Source: Saccharicrinis fermentans DSM 9555 = JCM 21142 | GTDB lineage: Bacteria > Bacteroidota > Bacteroidia > Bacteroidales > Marinilabiliaceae | Reading direction: 5' to 3' | DNA length: 64,000 bases | Assembly (NCBI RefSeq): GCF_000517085.1 | Contig: NZ_KI912107.1 | Location: forward strand, 4,585,980 to 4,649,979 | Part shown: piece by piece, positions 36,734-46,223 of the stretch | How positions within the stretch are numbered: position 1 is the stretch's first letter | Layout of the letters: each line of letters starts with the position of its first letter | Notes under the pieces: model-generated | What the model was told of the DNA's origin: nothing | Seen by the model: only the letters and a program-made list of their open reading frames with translations | The model's database searches: none | Program-made: the position numbers and the translations under genes

Positions 36734-37001
36734 GATGCCTGTAAAGCCCAAAATAATCCTCTCTTTAGCACAACACCGGAAGATGGATGTTGTAAAAATA
36801 GGAATAAACAAAAAGGTGACTCCACATATGCTACGCTACTCATTTGCAACTCATTTATTAGAACATGGTGTCGACCTTAGATACATTCAAACGTTTTTAG
36901 GTCATGTATCGAGTACCACAACAGAAATTTACACACACGTAAGCAAACGATCTCTTGCAAATATAAAAAGCCCTTTAGACCAAATTACAGAACATAAATA
37001 A
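36734..37001 (+). pseudogene. Tyrosine recombinase, C-terminal fragment
   Basis: Reads [58 protein letters not shown]. This is the C-terminal catalytic box of a XerC-like recombinase: HxLR, LGH, and the nucleophilic Tyr in TEIYTHV. The H-x-x-R-H motif reads H-M-L-R-Y. The upstream catalytic Arg half is missing. Probably the other end of the gene begun at 33449. Confidence 0.7.
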
Positions 37002-37179
37002 CTCAATAACTGATAATTAAACAAATGTCGACATAATAGATATAAACACAATATGCATTTACACATACGTTGAACGAAAGCTCCTTCGTCGCTAATTAGA
37101 AAAGTGGTAACTTAAAGTATTATTCATTAATACTTTATAAGATGAAAAAAAAACATTACGCGCGCAGGTCATTCAAGAA

Positions 37180-37988
37180 ATGCGCTTACGCGGTTACAGT
37201 GAGAGAACTGTAGATACTTATGTATCTATGCTCTCGATTTTGGCAAAGTATTACAGGAGGTCTCCGTCAACACTTAGTCATCAGGAAGTAAAAGATTTCT
37301 GCTATTATCTTCTTCAAGAAAAAAAGCTTTCGAACAGTACCATCAACCAAATGATTAGTGCCTGGAAAATATTTTGGGTGGATATACTTGGGAACAAGTG
37401 GGATGGCATTAAGATAAAGCGTCCAAGAGTAGCGAAGAAACTACCCACGGTTTTGTCTCAGTCAGATGCCTATCGTTTGGTGACAAGTTCATATAATGTC
37501 AAACATCGTACATTAATGATGTTGACTTATGCAACGGGCATGCGGTGCGAAGAAGCTCTAAGTTTGTTGCCTGAGCAAATAGATTCGGCACGTTTGGTTG
37601 TACGCATAAAGGGCAAGGGTAATAAAAGCCGAGAAGTACCACTTCCAGAGGATATATTAGAACAACTCAGAATTTATTTTAAACAGTATCGTCCTTCGAA
37701 GTATCTTTTTGAGGGCTTTAAAAAGGGAAGAAATATTCCGCAACAAGTTTTCGTAAGATAGTATCACGTGCTGCCTTATCAGTAGGTATAAATAAGGGCG
37801 TATCGCCTCATGTGTTACGACATTGTTTTGCTACTCATATGCTTGAAAGAGGTATCAATTTGGAACGGTTGCAGTTACTGATGGGACACAGTTCACTAAA
37901 AACAACCTCAGGTTATCTTCATTTGGCTCACCCTTACCTTGGCGAAGTTCCCAATTTGTTAATTCCAATAAAACAGGCACAGCCATGA
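37180..37988 (+). pseudogene. XerC-like recombinase of the IS91 element, frameshifted
   Basis: The N-terminal SAM-like domain (MRLRGYSERTVDTYVSMLSI) and the first catalytic Arg region (MMLTYATGMRCEEALSLLPE) are in one frame to 37761. The rest (SFRKIVSRAALSVGINKGVS, PHVLRHCFATHMLERGIN, LMGHSSLKTTSGYLHLAH) continues in another frame from about 37745 to the TGA at 37986-37988. One indel near 37745 thus inactivates it unless recoded. An ATG at 37142 followed by nine A is one base out of frame with the gene, a possible second frameshift. Confidence 0.8.
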
Positions 37989-39148
37989 GTCACACCGAAA
38001 ATAGTAAACAGAAAATAGAAGTGGCCGATGTTGTGAGGAGCTGTCAAGATGATATTGCTACCAAGTTAAGGTTGAACAAAGAACAACAAAAAGCTATTGA
38101 AGCTATAACAAGGTGCCGTACATCAGAAGCAGGCGGTCATATTGCGTATTGTAATAACAGCAGCTGTAGTTACAGTCAACAGTCCTATAACTCTTGTCGC
38201 AATAGACATTGCCCCAAGTGTCAGTATTTAAAGCAGCAGCAATGGGTCAATAAGCTCACTAGTCGATTAATGCCCGGACGCTACTTTCATATTGTATTTA
38301 CCATACCAAGGGAGCTACATCCATTGTTTTACATCAACCAACAAGCATGTTATGACTTACTGTTTCGTTCTGCCTCCCAAGCTTTACAAAATGCAGGACG
38401 CAATCCTTCATTTTTAGGTGCTGATGTTGGAGCACTATGTGTACTGCATACCTGGGGGCAAACATTAATGTATCATCCCCATATTCATATGCTGGTTCCC
38501 GCTGGCGGCCTGTCTACGGATGGTATGGAATGGGTTGCTTCGCCCAAGAAGTTCTTTGTGCCCGTAAAGGCATTGTCTGGCATGTTTAGAGGTATACTAG
38601 TTAAGCAACTCGAAAAACTACTGATCAAGGAAAAACTGAGGTTACCTAAGGAGTTTGAAGGAGCTCAAATGTTGAAATCAGAACTGTACAGTAAACGATG
38701 GAATGTATACTGTAAAAAGGCGTTTGGGGGTATCAACAGTGTATTACAATACTTGGGCAGATACACCCATCGGGTAGCTATATCTAATAATAGGCTAACA
38801 TCTTTATCGGACAAGCAAGTGAGCTTTACCTATAAAGATTACAGACAAAATAGCAAGCAAAAACAAATGACCTTAAATCAACTTGAATTTGTGAGGCGTT
38901 TTATACATCACGTCTTACCTAGCGGATTCTTTAAAATCAGATATGTTGGCATACTTGCAACGGTACATATACATGGTAAACGAGAACAGGTAATTGCACT
39001 AGTGGGTGAAAATATGTGGTTGTCAAACCTCGAAGGCCTTACCTCATATGAAGTGTTAAGAGCATTAATAGGAAAGGATCCTTGCATATGCCCCAAATGC
39101 AATAAAGGCATAATGGTTCGCACAAGGATATTGCACCAACTAGAATGA
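37985..39148 (+). CDS. IS91-family transposase
   Basis: 387 residues. The N-terminal zinc-binding region has Cys pairs (CRTSEAGG..C, CRNRHCPKCQ). The HUH nuclease motif is HPHIH (in MYHPHIHMLVPAGG) and the catalytic Tyr lies in LGRYTHRVAISNNRL. A C-terminal zinc pair is CICPKCN. It nicks one strand and moves by rolling-circle transposition. The start overlaps the recombinase stop by ATGA, suggesting translational coupling. Apparently intact. Confidence 0.92.
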   Translation: MSHTENSKQKIEVADVVRSCQDDIATKLRLNKEQQKAIEAITRCRTSEAGGHIAYCNNSSCSYSQQSYNSCRNRHCPKCQYLKQQQWVNKLTSRLMPGRYFHIVFTIPRELHPLFYINQQACYDLLFRSASQALQNAGRNPSFLGADVGALCVLHTWGQTLMYHPHIHMLVPAGGLSTDGMEWVASPKKFFVPVKALSGMFRGILVKQLEKLLIKEKLRLPKEFEGAQMLKSELYSKRWNVYCKKAFGGINSVLQYLGRYTHRVAISNNRLTSLSDKQVSFTYKDYRQNSKQKQMTLNQLEFVRRFIHHVLPSGFFKIRYVGILATVHIHGKREQVIALVGENMWLSNLEGLTSYEVLRALIGKDPCICPKCNKGIMVRTRILHQLE

Positions 39149-39487
39149 CATTAAGCAGATAAAACGTTCTTTGTTTCATGGATGCAAATAAAACAACCGT
39201 TCATGTGGGTGTAACGGGATTGTTATGCCTTAAACCAAACGAAATTAACATGCTGATGAAAGAATGTTGTATAAATAACAGAGAAATATTAGGATCAGAG
39301 CGTTTACAAAGAAAAAGAACTAAATGAAATGTGCATAGGTTAGGCCGCCTTCGTTCAACGTAATTTTATCCTTCATGACTAATAAATATTAGCAATCATA
39401 ATTTTGGATATTTATCAATGTTCAACTTTTTACTTATCTTGGTCGAACAAAGGATAAAATCCTTATAAGTTGTACAGCATTTGACAA

Positions 39488-40405
39488 ATGACCGAAACAG
39501 AAGAACAAATACAAGCAGATTATCGAAATCGTATCAACCGAGTTTTTAAGTTTATTGATGAAAACTTGGATGCGGACTTATCGTTAAAGACTGTTTCCAA
39601 AATTGCTTTTTTCTCACCTTTTCATTTTCATAGAGTTTTCAAACTTGTAACAGGCGAAACCCTAAATGAATATGTAACAAGACGAAAAATCGAGAAATCA
39701 TCTTTGGACTTGTTGCACAAGAAAATAACTACAACAGAATTAGCACATAGATTTGGATTTAGTGATAATTCTTCCTTTTCTCGAACCTTCAAAAAATATT
39801 TCGGAATTAGCCCGACCGAATTCAAAAAGCAAAATCCGAACAGACATAGCAAGATACGTCAACTTGAAAGCAAGAACGGACAAGACTATCCTGAATACGA
39901 GAAATACATTTGCATCATTGAAAATCTCAAAAATTGGATAAAAATGAATGCAAACATCGAAATCAAAGAAATGCCTAAAATGGAATTGGCTTATGTGTCG
40001 AGTATTGGACCTCAAAATCTTGAAAAAGCTTATGGAAAGCTAATGCAATGGGCAACACTAAAAGGTCTGATGAATGACCAAACTAAAATGGTAACAATTT
40101 ACCACGACAGTTTTAAAGTTACCCAAGCGGATAAAGTAAGAATGAGTGCCTGTATTTTGTTGAACAAACCTACCGAAACCAAAGGCGAAATTGGAACGAC
40201 CTCAATAGAAAACGGAAAGTGCATAGTTGGCAATTTTGAAATTGGATTAAATGAATTTGAGAAGTCTTGGACGGGTTTATTTTTATGGATGAACGAAAAC
40301 GGATATAAAAAAGCTGATAGGGAACCTTTTGAGATTTATCATAACAATTTTAATGAGCATCCCGAAAGTAAAGCTATAGTTGACTTTTGCATACCAATCG
40401 AATAA
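39488..40405 (+). CDS. AraC-family regulator with GyrI-like effector domain
   Basis: 305 residues. The AraC double helix-turn-helix is N-terminal (about 13-115: INRVFKFIDENLDADLSLKT, ELAHRFGFSDNSSFSRTFKK). A GyrI/RHH-like ligand-binding domain follows (about 155-305: NIEIKEMPKMELAYVSSIGP). The Rob/SoxS-type order fits a small-molecule-responsive activator. It is flanked by GTTGTACAGC (39469-39478) just before the start and its exact inverse GCTGTACAAC (40410-40419) just after the stop, and the latter opens an attC-like hairpin site. I read it as a single-gene cassette. Confidence 0.92.
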   Translation: MTETEEQIQADYRNRINRVFKFIDENLDADLSLKTVSKIAFFSPFHFHRVFKLVTGETLNEYVTRRKIEKSSLDLLHKKITTTELAHRFGFSDNSSFSRTFKKYFGISPTEFKKQNPNRHSKIRQLESKNGQDYPEYEKYICIIENLKNWIKMNANIEIKEMPKMELAYVSSIGPQNLEKAYGKLMQWATLKGLMNDQTKMVTIYHDSFKVTQADKVRMSACILLNKPTETKGEIGTTSIENGKCIVGNFEIGLNEFEKSWTGLFLWMNENGYKKADREPFEIYHNNFNEHPESKAIVDFCIPIE

Positions 40406-40409
40406 AAAC

Positions 40410-40540
40410 GCTGTACAACACCGTGTATAAGCAATAGCGGTTCAGGTTTAAATTTGAATCGTTTTTGTATAAATTAAAGTATATTGTTAGCTGAAAAGTA
40501 GTAGACCAAAGTCCGCTACTGCTCATACACAAAACCGTTT
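40410..40540 (+). other. attC-like hairpin site 1 after the AraC gene
   Basis: Left arm 40423-40440 (GTGTATAAGCAATAGCGG) and right arm 40513-40530 (CCGCTACTGCTCATACAC) pair at 16 of 18 positions, with a 72-nt spacer. Both mismatches are A.C on the top strand but G.T on the bottom strand, so the bottom strand folds better. Left arm is preceded by ACAACA. Lies 5 nt after the AraC stop. A group II intron begins at 40541, directly after the right-hand flank. Confidence 0.6.
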
Positions 40541-42586
40541 GTGTGCCACGAAGCTGTGGTAATCCAGTAGGTGTAAATCCTACCTAAATAATTTTGTTAA
40601 AAGATTATTGCTTCGCTCAGCATAGCCCAAGTAAACTTGGCTCTGCGTTCGCTTATGGCAATAATTGCTGTTCATTTAGAAGAGCTGCCGACAGTTAAGC
40701 CCGTGAGGGTCTTCGCTGAAGCTCGGTATGTTCAAATGACCAAGCCGTAATGCGCAAGCGTGAACCCGTGGTAGCTTCGAGAAGTGTATCAGTAGATGGG
40801 GAGAGTTTTGACGGTCTTCGAACCCTGTTACGTTGTATGAATTAACAGCAATTTGAAATACAACGGTCTACCGGAGTCATAGGGATGGCGTGGTTATAGA
40901 TGGATTATTACGGAACGTGGGAGGTCTCTTGTTTTAAAGTTTGGCAATCTTAAACAGGCTGATATAAGCATAGCGAAATTCAGCAAGGAAACAAGAGAAG
41001 TCGGAGGAGCCCATAGTACCACAGACTGTAGCGACAACAAAACGCTGCATAGGGAAGGGGCTCTACTTTAGAGAAGCTTATATGGAAAACAGAACGACCT
41101 ATATTGACGCAAGTCTATTAGTAAGTCCATCGTCATTTCTGACCGATGAAAGAGTTCGTGAATTCCAAAGGAAGCTATACGTTAGAGCCAAGCAAGACAA
41201 GGAATTTAAAGCTTATAGTTTAAGCGACAAGATGAGCTTAGACTATGTGATAGAGGAATCCTATCGTAGAGTAAAACAGAATTATTCCAAAGGCACAGGA
41301 GTTGACAAGATGTCGTTTGCAGATATTGAGAAATATGGTGTATCCAAATTCCTCAAGGAGTTGCAAACAGAACTTCGTACCAATACCTACCGAAGTCAGG
41401 CTGTTCGTCAGGTAGAAATCCCGAAGGAGAAGAAAGGTGAGTTTCGCATGTTGGGTATTCCCACCATAAAAGACAGAGTAGCACAAATGGCTGTTAAGAT
41501 GCTGATTGAGCCACTTTGGGAAGCCGACTTTATTACAACTTCATATGGATTTAGACCCAAACGGGGGGCACAGGATGCAATCAAGCAAATCAAACAGAAT
41601 ATCTACGATGGACATCATTTCATCTATGATGCAGATTTATCGAAATACTTCGATACCATTCCTCACGATAAACTGTTTGTACTGCTTAAAGAACGCATCA
41701 GTGACAAAGGAATTCTGGATATTATCGAACAGTGGTTAACAGCCCCAAAACAATTAAAGAACGGAAAGTTGTTGTCTAGTACAGCAGGTACGCCGCAAGG
41801 AGGGGTTATTAGTCCATTGTTATCGAATATTTACCTACATGCTTTTGACCGAATAGTCAATAATTCAAAGAGTAAATTCTCCAAAGCAAACATACGAATT
41901 GTGCGTTATGCCGATGACTTTGTGCTTATGGGAACTTACTATTACAGCAGAGAAATATTAGCACATATCGATTCATTAATGACACGGATGGGGCTTACCA
42001 TCAATAAGGAAAAGACAACTATTTTGCATGTGCATAAGAAAAGCCTATTCTTTTGGGGTTTGAGTTCAGGGTAATCCGCTCCAAATTCGCTTGGAACAGG
42101 AAGAACTATACCAACGTCCGCCCGAGTATGAAATCAAGGAGTAAACTCTTTGCCAACATTCGTGAGCTTTTAGCAAAACGTAGGCATTGGAAGATTGAAC
42201 CTTTGCTTTACAAGCTCAACTCATTATTAATAGGTTGGCTTAATTATTTCTCTATAAGTAAGGTAACGCACATTTGGGAAACCATAAAGGTTATCATCAA
42301 ACACTTGGATTATAAACTATTTAAATGGCTCAAAAGCAAAGGACGTAAAGCGCACAAGTCGCTTCGCCAGCGACCATACAGTACTTTTGTACAAAGCAAA
42401 AGGCTGTTAGACTTGGAAAAGTATGCACGCTTGAAAACCCTTGCGAAAGCTCAATGAAGAACTCTATCGGTAAGCCGTATGAGGGAAAACTTCACGTACG
42501 GTTTGATGAAGGGGGCGCTGATAGTTTACTTATTATTGCTACTTTTAGAAGTAATAATGGGAGTAAGCTATCAGGCTCTACTCTAC
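40541..42586 (+). mobile_element. Group II intron (B), full length
   Basis: It begins GTGTGCCACGAAG, a GUGYG-type 5' end. Domain V is at 42471-42504 (TAAGCCGTATGAGGGAAAAC then TTCACGTACGGTTT). A domain VI hairpin follows (CTGATAG/CTATCAG), and the 3' end is ...CTCTAC at 42586. The 3' end is defined because the other copy at 57666 diverges at exactly the same base. It encodes a reverse transcriptase/maturase that is frameshifted. Inserted immediately after attC-like site 1. Confidence 0.85.
41082..42457 (+). pseudogene. Group II intron reverse transcriptase/maturase (B), frameshifted
   Basis: RT palm with YADD (IVRYADDFVLMG), GTPQGGVISPLLSNIYL and an X/maturase domain (GWLNYFSISKVTHIWE). No C-terminal endonuclease domain is seen. 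One T is missing in the run at about 42050 (TTCTTTTGGGG, versus TTCTTTTTGGGG in copy C), so translation stops at 42074 and the maturase part is in another frame (42053-42457). Otherwise it is almost identical to copy C. Confidence 0.85.
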
Positions 42587-42616
42587 GCAAAAATTATAAT
42601 CAACAACATCATACAT

Positions 42617-43156
42617 ATGAAACGAAAAATTTTAATTTATTTGATTTTTGGATTAATCTCAATAAAAGGGATGAGCCAATCACCTAATTGGACTGTAATT
42701 ACAGACCCTGAAACTGGTATAGAATTTTCATCTCCTGAGAATACAGCCCGTTTTGATTCCCTATATACGACATTATATGGTGGTGAAATAGATTCAACCG
42801 AGGCGGTGCAAGTGCATATTTTCAGGAATGCAGATATTACAAATTCAGACCCTGTGTTTAATGAAGCTCTAGCACAAGAAAACAATGATACCTTAAGAGC
42901 TATAGAAAGATTAATGCTCTTGGCATCAGATAGTGAATTAACAGCTATACAAGAGATTACTACCAATGGAGTTAGAGGTTTGGAAATAGGGATTACCTAT
43001 AAATCGCTTCAAACTGAAATTCCATATCATACATTTGTCCGCTATTATATGATGGATGGAAATTTTATTTCTTTTACTTGGACTGGAATCGAAACAAATT
43101 TAAAAAGCGCAGGTGGAACAAAGGACAGCTTTTTTAATTCTGTAAACCTTGACTAA
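42617..43156 (+). CDS. Secreted protein, unknown function
   Basis: 179 residues from ATG 42617 (MKRKILIYLIFGLISIKGMS, a signal peptide). The open frame extends upstream into the intron's domain V/VI, which is not coding. Contains TDPETGIEFSSPENTARFDS, then an alpha/beta segment. I do not recognise the family. First gene after intron B and in the same direction as the cassettes, followed 1 nt later by a lipoprotein gene. Confidence 0.65.
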   Translation: MKRKILIYLIFGLISIKGMSQSPNWTVITDPETGIEFSSPENTARFDSLYTTLYGGEIDSTEAVQVHIFRNADITNSDPVFNEALAQENNDTLRAIERLMLLASDSELTAIQEITTNGVRGLEIGITYKSLQTEIPYHTFVRYYMMDGNFISFTWTGIETNLKSAGGTKDSFFNSVNLD

Positions 43157-43157
43157 A

Positions 43158-43613
43158 ATGGATATCCGATTCCCACTATTATTAATAATAATATCAATTC
43201 TAGGGTACTCTTGTTGTACTCAGAAAGAATGCGCAAGTGCATTTGATTCAAAAGAAATTCAACTGGATGGCTTTTCCTTAGACGAAACTAGTGATATATC
43301 AATATGTTCGTATTCAAAAGGGAGCGGTTTTACAAAAGCTATTGATAGTGCATTTACTAAATCTCGCACTTACTCAGGTAATATAGATGATGATTTAATT
43401 ATAACAGTTCCGATTGTATTTAATTCTGAGTTTGACTATAAACTCTTCTTTCATCGTTTGGATTTGACTTATGAGATTACTGAAATATCTACTATATCAG
43501 AGAAATGCAATGATTGTTTTTTAACCTCAGATAATTATATAAGATTAGCTAGTTACAAAGTAAATGGTAGATTATACGAAATGTCATCATTCCTTATTGA
43601 AAAACTATACTAA
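43158..43613 (+). CDS. Small lipoprotein, unknown function
   Basis: 151 residues from ATG 43158. MDIRFPLLLIIISILGYSCC has a lipobox-like LGYSC, so a predicted lipoprotein. A TTG at 43149 is possible but overlaps the previous stop. Cys pair ISEKCNDCF at the middle. Function not recognised. Downstream of the secreted protein in the same operon-like block. Confidence 0.6.
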   Translation: MDIRFPLLLIIISILGYSCCTQKECASAFDSKEIQLDGFSLDETSDISICSYSKGSGFTKAIDSAFTKSRTYSGNIDDDLIITVPIVFNSEFDYKLFFHRLDLTYEITEISTISEKCNDCFLTSDNYIRLASYKVNGRLYEMSSFLIEKLY

Positions 43614-43620
43614 CGAAATT

Positions 43621-43866
43621 ATGAAAAAATATTTTATCCTATCACTAATTTTTTTCTCAAATCTATCCATCCTTTATTCACAAAGATGGGGCTTAGCAGA
43701 AGATTGTCATATAAATGCGAATGACCCAAACTATGAAAATATTCCTATTCGCAGTGGAGTTATTAGTTCTACCGTTAAATTATTCATTATGGGGACTTCC
43801 TCAAACTCATGGAGTTCTGGAACTTTGATAAATAGTCCTTGCAAGAAAACGTATAATCAATTGTAA
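43621..43866 (+). CDS. Truncated secreted protein (possible protease N-terminus)
   Basis: 81 residues. Signal peptide (MKKYFILSLIFFSNLSILYS), then RSGVISSTVKLFIMGTSSNS and SSGTLINSPCKK. The SSGTLIN stretch resembles the GSGTLIN segment that precedes the catalytic His loop in trypsin-like secreted proteases. The rest of such a domain is missing; an ISNCY-type transposase begins about 60-130 nt later. Weak call. Confidence 0.4.
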   Translation: MKKYFILSLIFFSNLSILYSQRWGLAEDCHINANDPNYENIPIRSGVISSTVKLFIMGTSSNSWSSGTLINSPCKKTYNQL

Positions 43867-44004
43867 ATCTGGTTCTTGATGTTGAAAACTTGTTTGAATC
43901 TTTAGCGAATATAGCTTGTGTAGTTGGGTTATTTTGCAGATATTCAACCTATTAATGGTTTTAGATTTGGTTATTTCGGAGCTAAAGCACAAAGAGGTTC
44001 AAGC

Positions 44005-45465
44005 ATGAGAAAAAGATTCGAACAACAATTGAAACTGGGAAGTCTTCCAATTCAAGAAACGATCATACCGACAGCAAAAAGAAGTGGGGCTCTACCCGGA
44101 CTATGTGCTGCGTTAAAAGAAATATTTGCCAACCCAAACTGGAACGAGAAGGTCTTTGAGATATTGGACAAGGCGATACGCTCGGAAAAGAAACATACAG
44201 GTCGTCCCGGAATGGACCTGTGGCAAATCTTTGTTTTGTCACAAGTGCGTCTTTGTCAAAATATTAGCTATGACAATCTACACGACATGGCCAATCACCA
44301 TACATTGATACGCCAAATAATGGGCATCGAGAGCAGCTTTGGGTATGAAAAACAAAAGATTGGATATCAGTGTATTATTGACAATGTCGGTCTACTAACG
44401 GACGAAATAGTAAAAGAACTCAACAATGTTATTGTGGCATTTGGCCACGAGGTATTTAAAAAAAAAGAGGCGGCAGCATTGTCCTTAAAAACCGATAGTT
44501 TTGTTGTAGAAAGCAATGTTCACTTCCCTACTGACTACAACCTGCTATGGGACTGTGCGCGAAAATGCATCGACGTGGTCAACAAGCTTCAGAAAAATCA
44601 CGATCTGCATGGATGGCGCAAGGTGTATGACTGGCGTAAAGACTTGAAGAACAAAATGCGGGCACTAGGTCGGGCAAGCGCATCGGGCGGAAAAGGGAAA
44701 CAAGAGAGAATAAAAACCGCAGCGCGAATGTACCTTGCAAAAGCTAAAGCTTTGCTGAACAAATTAGAAAATTCAAAAGACAGCTTTCCACACGAAGATA
44801 TTGCAGATCAGGTAACAGTGATAGAGCTCGAACATTTCATGTCGCTATTGGTTAAGCATATCAACTTGCTTGAAAGGCGGACTATAAAAGGGGAAGCCAT
44901 ACCCCATAGCGAGAAAATGTTTTCCATATTCGAAGAATATACCGAATGGGTGACCAAAGGTAAAATGCGTCTGAATATCGAACTGGGCAAAAAAGCAGGA
45001 ATAACCACCGACCAGTTTAATTTAATTGTCGATTACCAGATAATGGATCATGAATCTGATTCAGAGATTGTTCCGCAGTTAACAAAAAGACTATCGAAAC
45101 AGTTTACAATAGAAAGTTGGAGTTTCGATAAGGGATATTGGAACAAAAACAATAAAACATTATTGTTGGGATCGGTTAAGAACCTTGTGCTTCCCAAGAA
45201 AGGCAAATGTAACCAAGAAGAAGCAGAGCAGGAGCGTCAAACCGTTTTCAAGAAGCTGCGCAACAAACATAGCGCCATCGAATCAAACATTAACGAGTCG
45301 GAGCACAGGGGACTAGATCGCTGTCCGGATCGCGGATACCACAACTTCAAAAGGTATGTTGGCTTGGCCGTTTGCGCCTACAATCTAAGAAAGATTGGTG
45401 CCGAATTAATCTATCGAGCACGGAATAGTTCCAATACAGACGAGCAGAACAAATTGGCAGCCTAG
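44005..45465 (+). CDS. ISNCY-type transposase
   Basis: 486 residues from ATG 44005 (MRKRFEQQLKLGSLPIQETI). The open frame continues upstream to 43924 but with unrelated sequence. The DDE-like region includes LKTDSFVVESNVHFPTDYNL, WSFDKGYWNKNNK and NKHSAIESNINESEHRGLDR. The pattern fits Bacteroidota ISNCY transposases. Intact. Possible terminal repeats near 43930 and 45530 (both contain TATTTTGC-like sequence) are not clear enough to fix the ends. Confidence 0.8.
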   Translation: MRKRFEQQLKLGSLPIQETIIPTAKRSGALPGLCAALKEIFANPNWNEKVFEILDKAIRSEKKHTGRPGMDLWQIFVLSQVRLCQNISYDNLHDMANHHTLIRQIMGIESSFGYEKQKIGYQCIIDNVGLLTDEIVKELNNVIVAFGHEVFKKKEAAALSLKTDSFVVESNVHFPTDYNLLWDCARKCIDVVNKLQKNHDLHGWRKVYDWRKDLKNKMRALGRASASGGKGKQERIKTAARMYLAKAKALLNKLENSKDSFPHEDIADQVTVIELEHFMSLLVKHINLLERRTIKGEAIPHSEKMFSIFEEYTEWVTKGKMRLNIELGKKAGITTDQFNLIVDYQIMDHESDSEIVPQLTKRLSKQFTIESWSFDKGYWNKNNKTLLLGSVKNLVLPKKGKCNQEEAEQERQTVFKKLRNKHSAIESNINESEHRGLDRCPDRGYHNFKRYVGLAVCAYNLRKIGAELIYRARNSSNTDEQNKLAA

Positions 45466-45724
45466 TAATGTTCTGAATATATGTGTTTTACGTAACACAA
45501 ATGGAAGAGTTATGCCCAATAGTCAACAAAATTGGCAAAATATTATACGCAGGGGCGTGTTTTGCTATAAAACTCAGCTTTGACACATAAAATCACCATC
45601 ATCAACAAAAATAAAGTTCACGTTTGGCGATATTCTACTCGCCTATTTTTGAAAACATAAGTTTTCTTGCCGAGACTATATATCAGTACAACAGAGTAAT
45701 TAATATGTAGTTAATAATTATATT
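45466..45724. other. Spacer downstream of the ISNCY transposase
   Basis: No ORF. It probably includes the right end of the ISNCY element, which I cannot delimit. No RNA gene seen. Confidence 0.4.
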
Positions 45725-45765
45725 CATTGTCAATAATTTTTTTTATTGACAATGTATTATATTTG
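45725..45765 (+). promoter_or_regulatory. Promoter with palindromic operator for the lanthipeptide-like block
   Basis: CATTGTCAATAA (45725-45736), six T, then TTATTGACAATG (45743-45754), a perfect 12-bp inverted repeat. The -7 element TATATTTG follows at 45758-45765. The palindrome covers the place of the -33 element, so it looks like a repressor operator. The leader to the precursor gene at 46224 is about 450 nt and contains a CCGCTGAAC/GTTCAGCG hairpin (45926-45966) but no gene I recognise. Confidence 0.55.
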
Positions 45766-46223
45766 CAACGACATAAAATCTAATCTAATTTACAAAAGAT
45801 AAACAATGATAGCAAAGCCAACTTAATTATTTAAGCATTTCATTAAACAGTACTATAAGTATATCAGCTGTTCTATATATCATTTTTGAATTTAATATAC
45901 ACCTTATCTAAAGGCAGTTAAAACCGCTGAACATCCAAATTACATTTAATAAATACAGTTCAGCGTTTCGAGAGGTATTGAATCAATATAAACTAATTGA
46001 GCTTGTTGCATATGATAGTGCAATTTAATTCTCGGGATTCTAATTTCATTTAAACAATGACGGAACATTAAATATGCTAACCAGCATAATTCTTCATTGT
46101 AGTGTTTTAATTTATAGACTATAGAATATAAAGGTTGTCAACTTGCAAGGGCAACATTAGGTGAATTAGCTAATCACACTATTAAGTAATTGCAAATTTT
46201 ATTAACAAATTTATTATTACAAA

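Larger units (their letters stand above)
37066..39362 (+). mobile_element. IS91-type element with accompanying tyrosine recombinase
   Basis: A recombinase gene and a Y1/HUH transposase gene are coupled by an ATGA overlap. Sequence TACGTTGAACGAAAG (37066-37080) and its near-perfect inverse CCTTCGTTCAACGTA (39348-39362, 14 of 15) bracket the pair and contain GAAC/GTTC, the tetranucleotide reported as an IS91 target. Whether these are the true ends is uncertain, since IS91 elements normally lack inverted repeats. Confidence 0.55.

Noticed and set aside
40410-40540. Site 1 as an ordinary transcription terminator
   Set aside because: Arms are 72 nt apart with no T tract, and a similar structure with the same spacing occurs at 60.4 kb; still, termination cannot be excluded.
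43924-44004. 27-codon N-terminal extension of the ISNCY transposase
   Set aside because: It is in frame but unlike the family; ATG 44005 gives the usual MRKRFEQQ start.
46085-46215. A further precursor gene or riboswitch in the long leader before the GG-leader peptide
   Set aside because: No ORF with a GG leader and no known riboswitch consensus could be recognised by eye.
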